Origin: an uncultured Aquiluna sp. | Lineage (GTDB): Bacteria > Actinomycetota > Actinomycetes > Actinomycetales > Microbacteriaceae | Length of the DNA stretch: 64,000 nucleotides | Direction of reading: 5' to 3' | Assembly (NCBI GenBank): GCA_905182225.1 | Contig: CAJJAJ010000009.1 | Span: 1 to 64,000, forward strand | Part shown: piece by piece, positions 10,238 to 23,295 of the stretch | Numbering within the stretch: the first letter of the stretch is position 1 | Layout: each line of letters starts with the position of its first letter | The notes under the pieces: generated by a model | The model's input: the letters and a program-made list of their open reading frames with translations, nothing else | What the model was told of the DNA's origin: nothing | The model's database searches: none | Position numbers and translations under genes: made by a program

Positions 10238-11926
10238 TTACCTTGCAGAATCCAATAATTCTTTGGCGTGCTCAAGCGCGACCTCGGAATCCGGGTTGCC
10301 CGAGAGCATTCGTGCAAGCTCAGTCTGACGCTCGGTGTCGCTTAGCAGCTCCACTGATGACTCGGTAATTTCACCCGAAACATCCTTTGACACACGAATT
10401 TGCCTGTCAGCAAATGCAGCCACCTGAGGAAGGTGGGTAACAACTATTACCTGTGTGGACTCCGCCAGTTTTTTTAGTCGTCTTCCAAGCTCAACCGCTG
10501 CCTGACCACCAACTCCAGCGTCTACCTCGTCAAAAATCATTGTGGGTAGCTGTTGACCGGCTACCAATACCAGCTCGATCGCAAGCATTATTCTGGAAAG
10601 CTCGCCGCCCGAAGCGCCCTTGCTCAAGGGCCGTGGGTCAGCGCCCGAGTGCGCAGCTAGTAAAAATTCAATCTTGTCGGCACCGTGAACATCAAAGTCA
10701 GAACCAGGGGTGACACTAATTTCCAGCCGTGCACCGGACATTGCCAGCTGTGCGAGCTCCTCCGAGACTCGACTAGACAGCAATGACCCTGTAGCTACTC
10801 GTTCAGCAGTCAATTTCGAGGCGTGAGACTGAAGCCTCGACTCAAGTTCCCGAAACTCCGTCTCAAGTTTTTCAATCTGTTCATCCGACGAGTCCAAGTC
10901 AAGTGCGTCCAACTGTAAACGAGGAAGGTCACTCAGAAGCTCGTCAATGGGCACTCCGTATCTTCTCTCAATAGCTACGAGTTCAGCTTTTCTTCCAAGT
11001 AACCGATCAAGGACTTGAGGATCAGCATCTAGGTCCGCCAGGTAGCTGGATAGCTCACCCGAAACATCTCCGGCTAAAGAAGTAAGGTCCGAGAGCTGCT
11101 TGGCCAGCTTTTTTAGGTCCGGATCGCTGGTGCTCTCAAGCGACTTGGAGGCCTGCGCAAGAAACTGTGTGGCGTCAGAGCCGTCCTCGCTGCTAAGAGC
11201 ATCGTGAGCCTTGGTAGCGGCCGACCTCAGTGACTCAACATTTGAAAGCCTGTTAATTTGGTCCTCGACCTCAGTGAATTCTCCGACTTGAGACTCGAGC
11301 CCTGCTATGTCTGAAATTTTCAAACGTAATGCGTTGAGCTTTAGTTCGTCTGTCTCGGAAGCTGTTCGCATTCTTTCTATGCGAGAACGGAGCTCCTGGA
11401 ACTCCCTAAAGATTCCCAAGTATGAGGCTTTCGTTGCAGCTAACCCTGAGCCCCCAAAAGAGTCCAACGCTTCTCGTTGCTTGGCCGGTGCTCTCAAGCG
11501 AATCTGTTCGCTTTGTCCGTGGATAGTGACAAGCTCGCTAGTAATTTCCTCAAGCACTGAAACTGGCACCGCAGCACCACCGATTGCCGCTCTAGATCTT
11601 CCATCACTCGAAACGGTACGATTAATTAGAATCTCATGCTCCGCTGTATCGCAGCCGAGCTCTTGGAGTCTGGTTAGTAGCTCCGGATTTGATGAGAAAA
11701 TCCGGCCCTCAACCAAGAGTTGTTGGCTCCCTCGACGAACAGTTGAGGAATCTGCCCTGCTTCCTAGCAGCAAACTCAAAGCCGTTAGCACCATGGTCTT
11801 ACCAGCGCCAGTTTCACCCGTGAGGGCAGTAAACCCTGGACCGAATTCAAGGTTCGCAGAGCTAATGACTCCAATGTTTCGAATGCCGAGACTAGCGATC
11901 ACGCAGTTGCCTCCGGACCTCGCCAC
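10238..11926 (-). CDS. recN: DNA repair protein RecN
   Basis: LTGETGAGKTMVLTALSLLLGSRAD; C-terminal GASGGELSRIMLAIELV...IFDEVDAGVGGQAA. Confidence 0.97.
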   Translation of the reverse strand: MARSGGNCVIASLGIRNIGVISSANLEFGPGFTALTGETGAGKTMVLTALSLLLGSRADSSTVRRGSQQLLVEGRIFSSNPELLTRLQELGCDTAEHEILINRTVSSDGRSRAAIGGAAVPVSVLEEITSELVTIHGQSEQIRLRAPAKQREALDSFGGSGLAATKASYLGIFREFQELRSRIERMRTASETDELKLNALRLKISDIAGLESQVGEFTEVEDQINRLSNVESLRSAATKAHDALSSEDGSDATQFLAQASKSLESTSDPDLKKLAKQLSDLTSLAGDVSGELSSYLADLDADPQVLDRLLGRKAELVAIERRYGVPIDELLSDLPRLQLDALDLDSSDEQIEKLETEFRELESRLQSHASKLTAERVATGSLLSSRVSEELAQLAMSGARLEISVTPGSDFDVHGADKIEFLLAAHSGADPRPLSKGASGGELSRIMLAIELVLVAGQQLPTMIFDEVDAGVGGQAAVELGRRLKKLAESTQVIVVTHLPQVAAFADRQIRVSKDVSGEITESSVELLSDTERQTELARMLSGNPDSEVALEHAKELLDSAR

Positions 11927-12804
11927 CCGGTGACCGGGAGCGCAAATTTCCTAACCAACTTGTCGCTGAATGGAGCGTCGGTCAAAATCGCCATTGGAAT
12001 TGATTTGGGGCTTTTCTTGACTTCAATCCTCGAGCCGGGACCAAGGTCCGTTGCCCTTCTGCCGTCACACCAGATGACTCCCGCACCAGGAGAACGACGA
12101 AGGACCTCGATCGCAAGCTCTGAATCGGGTGCCACCACAAGCGGTCTGGCGAATAAAGCGTGAGCCGAGATCGGCACAAGCATCATCGCCTGCACATCCG
12201 GCCAGATAACTGGCCCACCGGCGCTAAAAGCGTATGCGGTTGATCCCGTGGGAGTGCTGACTAAAACACCGTCGCAACCAAAGGACGAAACTGGTCTGGA
12301 ATCCACCTCGACGACAACCTCGAGCATGCGCTCGCGCGAGCTTTTCTCGACCGAAACTTCATTGAGCGCCCAGCTCTCGAATACGAGCTCGGAATCCTGA
12401 AAAACCTTTACTTCCAATGCTACTCGATGCCCAACCGTGTAGTTTTTGTTTGAAATCGCCGTAAGCACGTCAGTAAGATCATCTACCTCGGCCTCCGCCA
12501 TAAAGCCAATGTGCCCCAGATTGACTCCGAGAATAGGCGCTTCTTGAGCTCTGGCCAATTCGGCCGCCCTAAGAATTGAGCCATCTCCGCCGAGCACAAG
12601 GACAACCTCTAGGTCTTGATTTGTGAAGAGGCTCTTGTCCGAGGGGGCGCTACTAAATTGCGCCCGCAATCTTCCGATGTCTTCGGCTGCAAAGACGCAA
12701 GTCATTCCAAGCTCTTCAAGGCTCCAGCACGCATCCAACGTTCTCTGCAGCTGCTCAGCAGACTCTGCAGATGAAACCACCAGAACATGTCTAGTCATTG
12801 GCAA
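11899..12804 (-). CDS. nadK: NAD kinase
   Basis: VLVLGGDGSILRAAELAR and GVNLGHIGFMAE, DGVLVSTPTGSTAYAFSAGGP motifs. Confidence 0.96.
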   Translation of the reverse strand: MPMTRHVLVVSSAESAEQLQRTLDACWSLEELGMTCVFAAEDIGRLRAQFSSAPSDKSLFTNQDLEVVLVLGGDGSILRAAELARAQEAPILGVNLGHIGFMAEAEVDDLTDVLTAISNKNYTVGHRVALEVKVFQDSELVFESWALNEVSVEKSSRERMLEVVVEVDSRPVSSFGCDGVLVSTPTGSTAYAFSAGGPVIWPDVQAMMLVPISAHALFARPLVVAPDSELAIEVLRRSPGAGVIWCDGRRATDLGPGSRIEVKKSPKSIPMAILTDAPFSDKLVRKFALPVTGWRGPEATA

Positions 12805-12888
12805 CCTTTCGAACCCCTTAAGACTAGTAACTACTTCGTGAAATTAGGTACTAGTTGTCAACAGCGTTGAGCTAAAAAAGAATCCGGG

Positions 12889-13680
12889 CTACTTGGTGGA
12901 AAAAAGCTTGTCCACCATAATTTGCTCCACCCCGTAATCAAGGCGCTCAAATTTCATCAGAGACAGATACTCAACGTTGCCATTGGTTCCTTTTATTGGA
13001 GATTCGATCAGCCCGTGACAGGAGAAGCCATCGTCATTTGCCCCCTGAAGCACCTGCTCCACCGCACGCTTGCGCTCGTTGCGGCTAGACACCACGCCGG
13101 TCGCGCTTAGCGAGTGCTTTCCAACTTCAAACTGAGGCTTGATCAGCCAAATCTGCTCCGCTGTTGGCGCCAGCTCAGCAAGCTTTTGGGTGACAAGTGT
13201 TAGCGAAATAAAGCTCAAATCCACCACCACTAGTGAAAACGGAGTCTCGCCGACTGCCCCAATTACCTGTTCACTGGTCAAATGTCTAAGATTTTGCCCC
13301 TCTAGGTTTACGACTCTGGGGTCATCCCTGATGAAATCAACTAGCTGGTTGTGACCGACGTCAACCGCGAGCACCTTTTCAGCCCCATTTTCCAGAAGGA
13401 CTTGTGTGAATCCACCGGTGGACGCTCCGGCATCTAGGCATAGCCCCGCTGGGGCGATGCCAAACTCACTGAGAGCATGAGCCAATTTGTGGCCAGCCCT
13501 GGAAACAAAATCGATACCCGCGCTGAGCTCAACCTTGTCCCCCGGCTCAATCTTGCTAGAGGGCTTCTTGGCAAGGCGACCATTAACGCTGATTCTCCCC
13601 GATGTAATAAGAGCGCTGGCCTGCGACCTGGACCGAGCGAGCTCTCGGATTACAACCTCTATGTCTAAGCGCTCACTCAA
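12889..13680 (-). CDS. tlyA: TlyA family rRNA 2'-O-methyltransferase
   Basis: N-terminal S4 domain followed by FtsJ-like methyltransferase (CLDAGASTGGFTQVLLENGA). Confidence 0.93.
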   Translation of the reverse strand: MSERLDIEVVIRELARSRSQASALITSGRISVNGRLAKKPSSKIEPGDKVELSAGIDFVSRAGHKLAHALSEFGIAPAGLCLDAGASTGGFTQVLLENGAEKVLAVDVGHNQLVDFIRDDPRVVNLEGQNLRHLTSEQVIGAVGETPFSLVVVDLSFISLTLVTQKLAELAPTAEQIWLIKPQFEVGKHSLSATGVVSSRNERKRAVEQVLQGANDDGFSCHGLIESPIKGTNGNVEYLSLMKFERLDYGVEQIMVDKLFSTK

Positions 13681-13790
13681 AGTAAATTCTTCTCTAGCTC
13701 TTGAGCAATTTGGTCCAACGCTTCAACCTGCTCATCAATCGGCAAGCTCTCAATCTCAAGTAGTCGAACTTCTAAGTTTTCGATTGCCAT
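13677..13790 (-). CDS. Small conserved-position protein (about 37 aa) between HAD phosphatase and tlyA
   Basis: ORF MAIENLEVRLLEIESLPIDEQVEALDQIAQELEKNLL, ATGA-type overlap with tlyA; start at 13790 preferred over the 63-aa ORF. Confidence 0.7.
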   Translation of the reverse strand: MAIENLEVRLLEIESLPIDEQVEALDQIAQELEKNLL

Positions 13791-13798
13791 TTTTCGTC

Positions 13799-14773
13799 CT
13801 AGCTGTAGATGCTTGCGTCGACATCGAGTGAATATATTGGTCGTCCGCTTGTCCAGATTACGTGGCAAGCCGCCCTCAATGTGTCCAATGACTGCGGGTT
13901 TCCTGAAACGATAACTACTCGATCCCCTAGAAGCTCGACTGTCGAGTCACCAGACTTAGCTCCTCTTTTAGTGCTCTTTGGATCATGGTAGGCATCGAAT
14001 AGCCCCGATAGATCCTGAAGTATGAATTTGGGTCGGTCCTCTTTGCCCGCCGCCAAAAGCTCCTTACGAGTGACAATGCCAGTCATAACAACAGCCGAAT
14101 CCAGGCCCGAGTTGTTGGCACCTCGAATGTCGGTATCCAAGCGATCACCGACCATGAGTGGGTTCTTGATTCCAAGCTGTAAGAGTGCTTGCTCAAATAT
14201 TGGCCTGAAGGGCTTGCCGGCTATTTCTGGAAGTATTCCGACAGCGGTATGTACAGCACCCACCAGCGTTCCATTTCCCGGGGCTATGCCCTGCTCGACC
14301 GGGACGGTCCAATCCTGATTAGTGGCTATCCAAATCGCCCCACCTTGAATCGCGAAAGACGCCTGAGCCAGCTCTCTCCAAGACACGTCAGGGCTAAACC
14401 CTTGGATTACGGCCGCCGGCGAATGAGATGCGTGGTCAACTACTTCGAAACCACTTTCCGCGACGGCATGCTTGAGCCCCTCTCCACCAACGACTAATAC
14501 CTTTGCGCCCTCAGGGATTTTCTTAGCCAGCAACATAACGCCAGCACTGGCCGAGCCCACAACTTGCTCGGAAGTAGCTTGAATCCCAAAACCAATCAGC
14601 TGTTCGGCAATAGTCTCTGCACGCCTTGAAGAGTTATTAGTTAGGTAGCCCACCTGAATACTGAGATTTGCAGCCTTATTGATTGACTCGACCGCATTTA
14701 CAATCGCCTCTGACCCTTGATAGACAACGCCATCGAGATCTAGCAAAAGTGAGTCGTATTTACTTGCCAGCAC
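13799..14773 (-). CDS. HAD-IIA family sugar/nucleotide phosphatase (NagD-like)
   Basis: YDSLLLDLDGVVYQGSEAI, GYLTNNSSRRAE, MVGDRLDTDIRGANNSGLDSAVVMTG; GTG start at 14773 overlapping the upstream gene stop by 14 nt; the 542-aa ORF extension runs out of frame through the upstream repeat. Confidence 0.88.
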   Translation of the reverse strand: MLASKYDSLLLDLDGVVYQGSEAIVNAVESINKAANLSIQVGYLTNNSSRRAETIAEQLIGFGIQATSEQVVGSASAGVMLLAKKIPEGAKVLVVGGEGLKHAVAESGFEVVDHASHSPAAVIQGFSPDVSWRELAQASFAIQGGAIWIATNQDWTVPVEQGIAPGNGTLVGAVHTAVGILPEIAGKPFRPIFEQALLQLGIKNPLMVGDRLDTDIRGANNSGLDSAVVMTGIVTRKELLAAGKEDRPKFILQDLSGLFDAYHDPKSTKRGAKSGDSTVELLGDRVVIVSGNPQSLDTLRAACHVIWTSGRPIYSLDVDASIYS

Positions 14774-16226
14774 CTCTAGGGCCTTTCCCCTTATTGTCAG
14801 AACGTTTGAAATCTGGACGCTTCGAATCCGGACGACTTGGACGATCAGTGCGACCTGAGCTAGAAGACCTGTCAGGTCGATCAGAACGGTCTGGACGACT
14901 CGGACGATCTGTCCTCTCCGAACGATCTGAGGAAGGACGACTCGGACGACCGGAATCTGAACGACTTGGTCGATCTGTTCTGTCAGGACGATCAGTGCGA
15001 CCTGAGCTAGAAGACCTGTCAGGTCGATCAGAACGGTCTGGTCGACTTGGACGATCTGCCCTCTCCGAACGGTCTGAGGAAGGACGACTCGGACGACCGG
15101 AATCTGAACGACTTGGTCGATCTGTTCTGTCAGGACGATCAGTGCGACCTGAGCTAGAAGACCTGTCAGGTCGATCAGAACGGTCTGGTCGACTTGGACG
15201 ATCTGCCCTCTCCGAACGGTCTGAGGAAGGACGACTCGGACGACCGGAATCTGGACGACTTGGTCGATCTGTTCTGTCAGGTCGATCAGTGCGACTTGAG
15301 CTAAAAGACCTGTCTGGACGATCAGGCCTAGCTGCACCGCCCTCTCGCGGTGTGAATTTACGCTCACCCGGAGTGAATTTGCGATCGCTTTTATTGAACG
15401 AGCCAGCAGGCTTCGCCGTTTTATCAAAGTCTTCGCTGGTGGGAATGTTTATCTCTTCAAAAACCTGAAATAGCTCCTCGCCCTGCCCGGCTATTGCCCT
15501 TTCGGCCCTAATCGCCAGGTCGTCCCACTTATCCCCATCACTGCCAGCTTCCCTAAGAGACTCGGCGTAACTCCTGAATAGCAAAGGTGACTGTTCAAAG
15601 ATGCGCTTGGGATTGAGCTCAGGGATCTCTAGCTCCTGAACGGCTAGCTTGGCCTGACCAAGGTCAAGCCTTGCCCCCGACAGGACGATCGCAAGATTAA
15701 TGCGAACGCCGATATCTAATTTGGAGCGATCAACACCAACCACGGCCTCAAGAGCGCGCTCGGGCCTATCGAGCCCTCGTTCCGAGTCTACGATCAAGGG
15801 AAGTTGGTCGTTGGATCCGGAAAGTCTTCGATGAGTTAGTAATTCTCTGATGGCAAGCGCGAATTCACCGCTTGCGTAGGCTGTAAGGCCTAGTGTTTCG
15901 TGGACGATAGCGAGCCTGCCGGCTCGTCTAGAAGCGGCAAGGGCATGTTTATGTGCGAGCTTAGGATCGTCATCAATCAGAAACGAAACCATGGCCAGAT
16001 GCCTGGCCACCATCTCTGCGTTTTCGGCAGTGAGTGTTTTTAGCTGGACGCGCACCGAAATGTCGATGTCGTCCGGTGTTACCTGGGAGGGAATTAAGGG
16101 CGATTTCTCGACAGTTTTGACTCGATGAACACGAGTTTGCCATTCCGGTCGCTCCTTATCGGTGCGCTCTCCACGACCACTTGGCCCCTCTTCGTTGGGC
16201 CTAGGTCTTTTTCCTCGTTGTTCCAA
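14760..16226 (-). CDS. TPR-like protein with C-terminal Arg/Asp/Pro/Ser tandem-repeat low-complexity tail
   Basis: Helical N-terminal region (HKHALAASRRAGRLAIVHETLGLTAYASGEFALAIRELL); tail of 49-aa repeats (RSSSSGRTDRPDRTDRPSRSDSGRPSRPSSDRSERADRPSRPDRSDRPD). Start assigned to TTG at 16226 preceded by AGGAG (minus strand TTTAGGAGCGATCTTG). Confidence 0.85.
   Translation of the reverse strand: MEQRGKRPRPNEEGPSGRGERTDKERPEWQTRVHRVKTVEKSPLIPSQVTPDDIDISVRVQLKTLTAENAEMVARHLAMVSFLIDDDPKLAHKHALAASRRAGRLAIVHETLGLTAYASGEFALAIRELLTHRRLSGSNDQLPLIVDSERGLDRPERALEAVVGVDRSKLDIGVRINLAIVLSGARLDLGQAKLAVQELEIPELNPKRIFEQSPLLFRSYAESLREAGSDGDKWDDLAIRAERAIAGQGEELFQVFEEINIPTSEDFDKTAKPAGSFNKSDRKFTPGERKFTPREGGAARPDRPDRSFSSSRTDRPDRTDRPSRPDSGRPSRPSSDRSERADRPSRPDRSDRPDRSSSSGRTDRPDRTDRPSRSDSGRPSRPSSDRSERADRPSRPDRSDRPDRSSSSGRTDRPDRTDRPSRSDSGRPSRPSSDRSERTDRPSRPDRSDRPDRSSSSGRTDRPSRPDSKRPDFKRSDNKGKGPRGAGK
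14830..15330 (-). repeat. 147-bp (49-codon) in-frame tandem repeat, 3 full copies plus partial flanks
   Basis: Anchor CCTGAGC(TAGAAGACCTGTC) recurs at 14854, 15001, 15148 and (as CTTGAGC) 15295, exactly 147 bp apart. Units at 15001 and 15148 differ at 2 positions by eye. Confidence 0.97.
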
Positions 16227-16255
16227 GATCGCTCCTAAAGCAAATCGCTTAAATA

Positions 16256-16282
16256 GAAAAGGCCACCCCATAAGGAGTGGCC
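16256..16282 (-). terminator. Rho-independent terminator of the rrn operon
   Basis: Minus strand GGCCACTCC TTAT GGGGTGGCC TTTTC just after 5S. Confidence 0.88.
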
Positions 16283-16295
16283 ATTTCTAAAGTAA

Positions 16296-16414
16296 GTCCG
16301 GCGGTGTCCTACTCTCCCACAGGGTCTCCCCTGCAGTACCATCGGCGCTGAGAGTCTTAGCTTCCGGGTTCGGAATGTAACCGGGCGTTTCCCTCTCGCT
16401 ATGGCCGCCGAAAC
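16296..16414 (-). rRNA. rrf: 5S ribosomal RNA
   Basis: Minus strand GTTTCGGCGGCCATAGCGAGAGGGAAACGCCCGGTTACATTCCGAACCCGGAAGCTAAG...GACACCGCCGGAC; ends approximate. Confidence 0.95.
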
Positions 16415-16456
16415 ACTATTGAGTTATGTGAATCGATTAAGCATAAGCTTATATTC

Positions 16457-16481
16457 GGTTCTCGACCATACCTCGAGAACC
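16457..16481 (-). other. 9-bp perfect hairpin in the 23S-5S spacer
   Basis: GGTTCTCGA-7 nt-TCGAGAACC. Confidence 0.85.
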
Positions 16482-16499
16482 ACACAGTGGACGCAAGCA
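16475..16499 (-). other. 3' strand of 23S rRNA processing stem
   Basis: Minus TGCTTGCGTCCACTGTGTGGTTCTC is complementary over 25 nt (3 G-U wobbles) to minus GAGAACTACATAGTGGACGCGAGCA at 19682-19706. Confidence 0.85.
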
Positions 16500-16515
16500 C
16501 AAATTTGAATTTGTA

Positions 16516-19610
<3,095 letters not shown>

Positions 19611-19681
19611 CACACAAAGATGATCTATCACGAATAAATTCGCAATAAATCGTAGACCTGGAATAAATCCAAGTCTAAAGA

Positions 19682-19706
19682 TGCTCGCGTCCACTATGTA
19701 GTTCTC
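19682..19706 (-). other. 5' strand of 23S rRNA processing stem
   Basis: Partner of 16475-16499. Confidence 0.85.
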
Positions 19707-19817
19707 AAAGTACGGGCGGTTCCGCATTCGTAAGTTTCCTTACTCAATACGAACCTGACCATGATGAGTCGAAACTCGAAATGGCCCCTGGGTTATCGTT
19801 TCCGATCCCCAAGGACC

Positions 19818-19828
19818 CAACAGCGTGC
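19818..19828 (-). other. 3' strand of 16S rRNA processing stem (segment 1)
   Basis: Minus GCACGCTGTTG is perfectly complementary to leader CAACAGCGTGC at 21684-21694; a second pair CATTACATAG (19899-19908) / CTATGTAATG (21673-21682) lies inside it. Confidence 0.8.
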
Positions 19829-19988
19829 TAACCACGAACTCCTCCAATAACTTTCCGACCCGTGAGGGCGTACCGGTTGTTGGATTTGTTCAAAAATTCT
19901 ATGTAATGTTCCACCCTGAGCTGACCAGCTGCAGAACATATGCCTGCAAGTGGCTCTCTTTTGGAGAACCGAAGTTCTCCGAGATGCT

Positions 19989-21514
<1,526 letters not shown>

Positions 21515-21672
21515 AAATCAATTCTGCCGATAAATCGGCAAAGCTTTTACGAACGCCTCGGAAATGAGGCGATCAATTTGATTTGGCTTTCGAACTGTCT
21601 ACTGACAATTCTGTTTCATATCTTTATCCAAAAAGGATCTTGCCAGGAACAAGTTCCTGCCAAGGTTTTTGG

Positions 21673-21694
21673 CATTACATAGTGCACGCTGTTG
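21673..21694 (-). other. 5' strand of 16S rRNA processing stem in the rrn leader
   Basis: Minus CAACAGCGTGC-A-CTATGTAATG pairs with the two 16S-23S spacer segments at 19818-19828 and 19899-19908. Confidence 0.8.
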
Positions 21695-21757
21695 AGTTCT
21701 CAAAGATCGGATGCTTCTGTGATTTCCCTTCCGGGTCCTACGCAGAGCAACTTTTCA

Positions 21758-21785
21758 AGTCTACCGATTTTGGGGCCGCTGTCAA
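21758..21785 (-). promoter_or_regulatory. Probable rrn promoter
   Basis: Minus TTGACA-16 nt-TAGACT upstream of 16S leader. Confidence 0.6.
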
Positions 21786-21999
21786 CTCCTGGTTGCCCAG
21801 TAATTTCTTGCGATTTCCCTAGTTGGAAGACCTAAATCCTAGACACTAAAACACTTGGCCACAAGGGCCAGTATTTAGTACTTGGAAGTGTTGTACTTGA
21901 GCCGGCGATCACAATCGGATCTTGCCAAACTTTGGTCAACTTGGGAAAGCTTAGTCACGTTTTTATAACCTTGTCAAATCCAAGATAAACCGGCGTGTT

Positions 22000-23295
22000 T
22001 TAGCCGAAAAATAAGCCTGCGAGTGACTTTTTTCCACGCGATAAAACCGCCACTTTTCCAGGTAAATACTGGTCTATAACGGCAAGCTCGTCGGTAACCT
22101 TGATTTTATTGACGGCAACCGAACCTTGAGCGATTGCACGGCGTGCCTGACCATTAGATTCAACCAGGCCTGACTCGACCAAAGCAGTCACGACCGAAAT
22201 ACCAGTTTCGCAACTGATATGTGGCAGTTCTTTTAGGGCAACTCGCAATGTTTCCGGTTCAAGCTCGGCCAGTTCACCTTGCCCAAATAGCGCCTGAGAG
22301 GCCTTCTCCGCGGCAAGCGCCTCCTTTTGAGAGTGCACTAGCTCGGTAACCTCGAGGGCCAGCCTGCGTTGTGCTGCTCGCTTATGAGGCTCGGCTAAGA
22401 CCTGTTGCTCGTAATCCTCAATCTCCTTGCGTGTTAGGAAAGTAAATACCTTTAGCCGATCAACAACATCGGCGTCGTCGGTATTGAGCCAAAACTGATA
22501 CATTGCATACGCACTAGTGAGGTCCTTATCGAGCCAAACTGCGTTGCCCTCGGACTTACCGAACTTTTTGCCATCTGCGTTTGTGATCAATGGTGTCGCA
22601 ATCAAGTGAACGCTCTTGCCCTCAACTCGATGAACCAGATCCGCCCCAGAGGTCAGGTTTCCCCACTGATCGCTGCCGCCGGTTTCAAGAACACAATCGA
22701 AACGCCTATAAAGCTCCAAGAAATCTAGCCCCTGAAGAATCTGGTAGCTGAACTCGGTGTAGCTGATACCGCTGTCGGAGTTCAGCCTCGCGCTAACCGC
22801 ATCTTTTGCAAGCATCTTGCCGACCCGGTAGTGCTTGCCGATATCTCTCAGGAAGTCAATTGCACTGTATTGGCTGGTCCAATCAAGGTTATTCACCATC
22901 TGCGCCTTGTTTTCACCCTCGAATGATAAAAACTTTCGATTCTGATCACTTAGCTTGGTAACCCAGCTGGCAACGGTCTCTCGATCGTTCAGCGTTCGCT
23001 CCGCAGTCGGCTTCGGGTCACCGATTAGGCCCGTGGCTCCCCCGACCAACGCGAGCGGGTGATGCCCGGCTAATTGCAACCGACGCATGGTGAGTAGCTG
23101 AACTAAGTTTCCAAGGTGAAGGCTCGGAGCCGTTGGGTCAAAACCACAATAAAAAGTGATCGGCTTATTCAGCGCTTCCTTGAGCGCGGAAGCATCGGTT
23201 GACAGGGCCACCAGACCTCGCCAATTGAGCTCATCTAACACGTGTGTGAATGAAGAATCGTTCTTTTGAGCTGAAAGTGTTGATGAGTCAGCCAT
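22000..23295 (-). CDS. tyrS: Tyrosyl-tRNA synthetase
   Basis: YCGFDPTAPSLHLGNLV, KFGKSEGNAVWL (KMSKS-like), C-terminal S4 domain. Confidence 0.97.
   Translation of the reverse strand: MADSSTLSAQKNDSSFTHVLDELNWRGLVALSTDASALKEALNKPITFYCGFDPTAPSLHLGNLVQLLTMRRLQLAGHHPLALVGGATGLIGDPKPTAERTLNDRETVASWVTKLSDQNRKFLSFEGENKAQMVNNLDWTSQYSAIDFLRDIGKHYRVGKMLAKDAVSARLNSDSGISYTEFSYQILQGLDFLELYRRFDCVLETGGSDQWGNLTSGADLVHRVEGKSVHLIATPLITNADGKKFGKSEGNAVWLDKDLTSAYAMYQFWLNTDDADVVDRLKVFTFLTRKEIEDYEQQVLAEPHKRAAQRRLALEVTELVHSQKEALAAEKASQALFGQGELAELEPETLRVALKELPHISCETGISVVTALVESGLVESNGQARRAIAQGSVAVNKIKVTDELAVIDQYLPGKVAVLSRGKKSLAGLFFG

Noticed and set aside
9820-10368. 182-aa plus-strand ORF
   Set aside because: Antisense to pyrG; no domain recognised.
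11307-11933. 208-aa plus-strand ORF
   Set aside because: Antisense to recN; serine-rich low-information translation.
12780-12830. Possible SOS box near TTTCGAACCCCTTAAG upstream of nadK-recN
   Set aside because: Only one half-site matches the CGAAC-N4-GTTCG consensus.
14830-15330. Possible CRISPR-like array
   Set aside because: Units are contiguous 147-bp direct repeats without unique spacers and are in frame with a coding sequence.
14773-15427. N-terminal extension of the HAD ORF (542 aa) with LIDLTGLLAQVALIVLTEQID repeats
   Set aside because: It reads the upstream gene's tandem repeat in another frame; the conserved HAD domain starts right after the upstream gene ends, with a GTG at 14773.
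14683-15468. Plus-strand 261-aa ORF (SGRSVRPELEDL repeats)
   Set aside because: Antisense to the repeat and open only because the unit has no stops in that frame; no start signal or homology recognised.
21960-21985. Second rrn promoter (minus TTGACA followed by TAAGCT)
   Set aside because: Good -35 but poor -10 with an 18-nt spacer; kept only the better 21758-21785 candidate.
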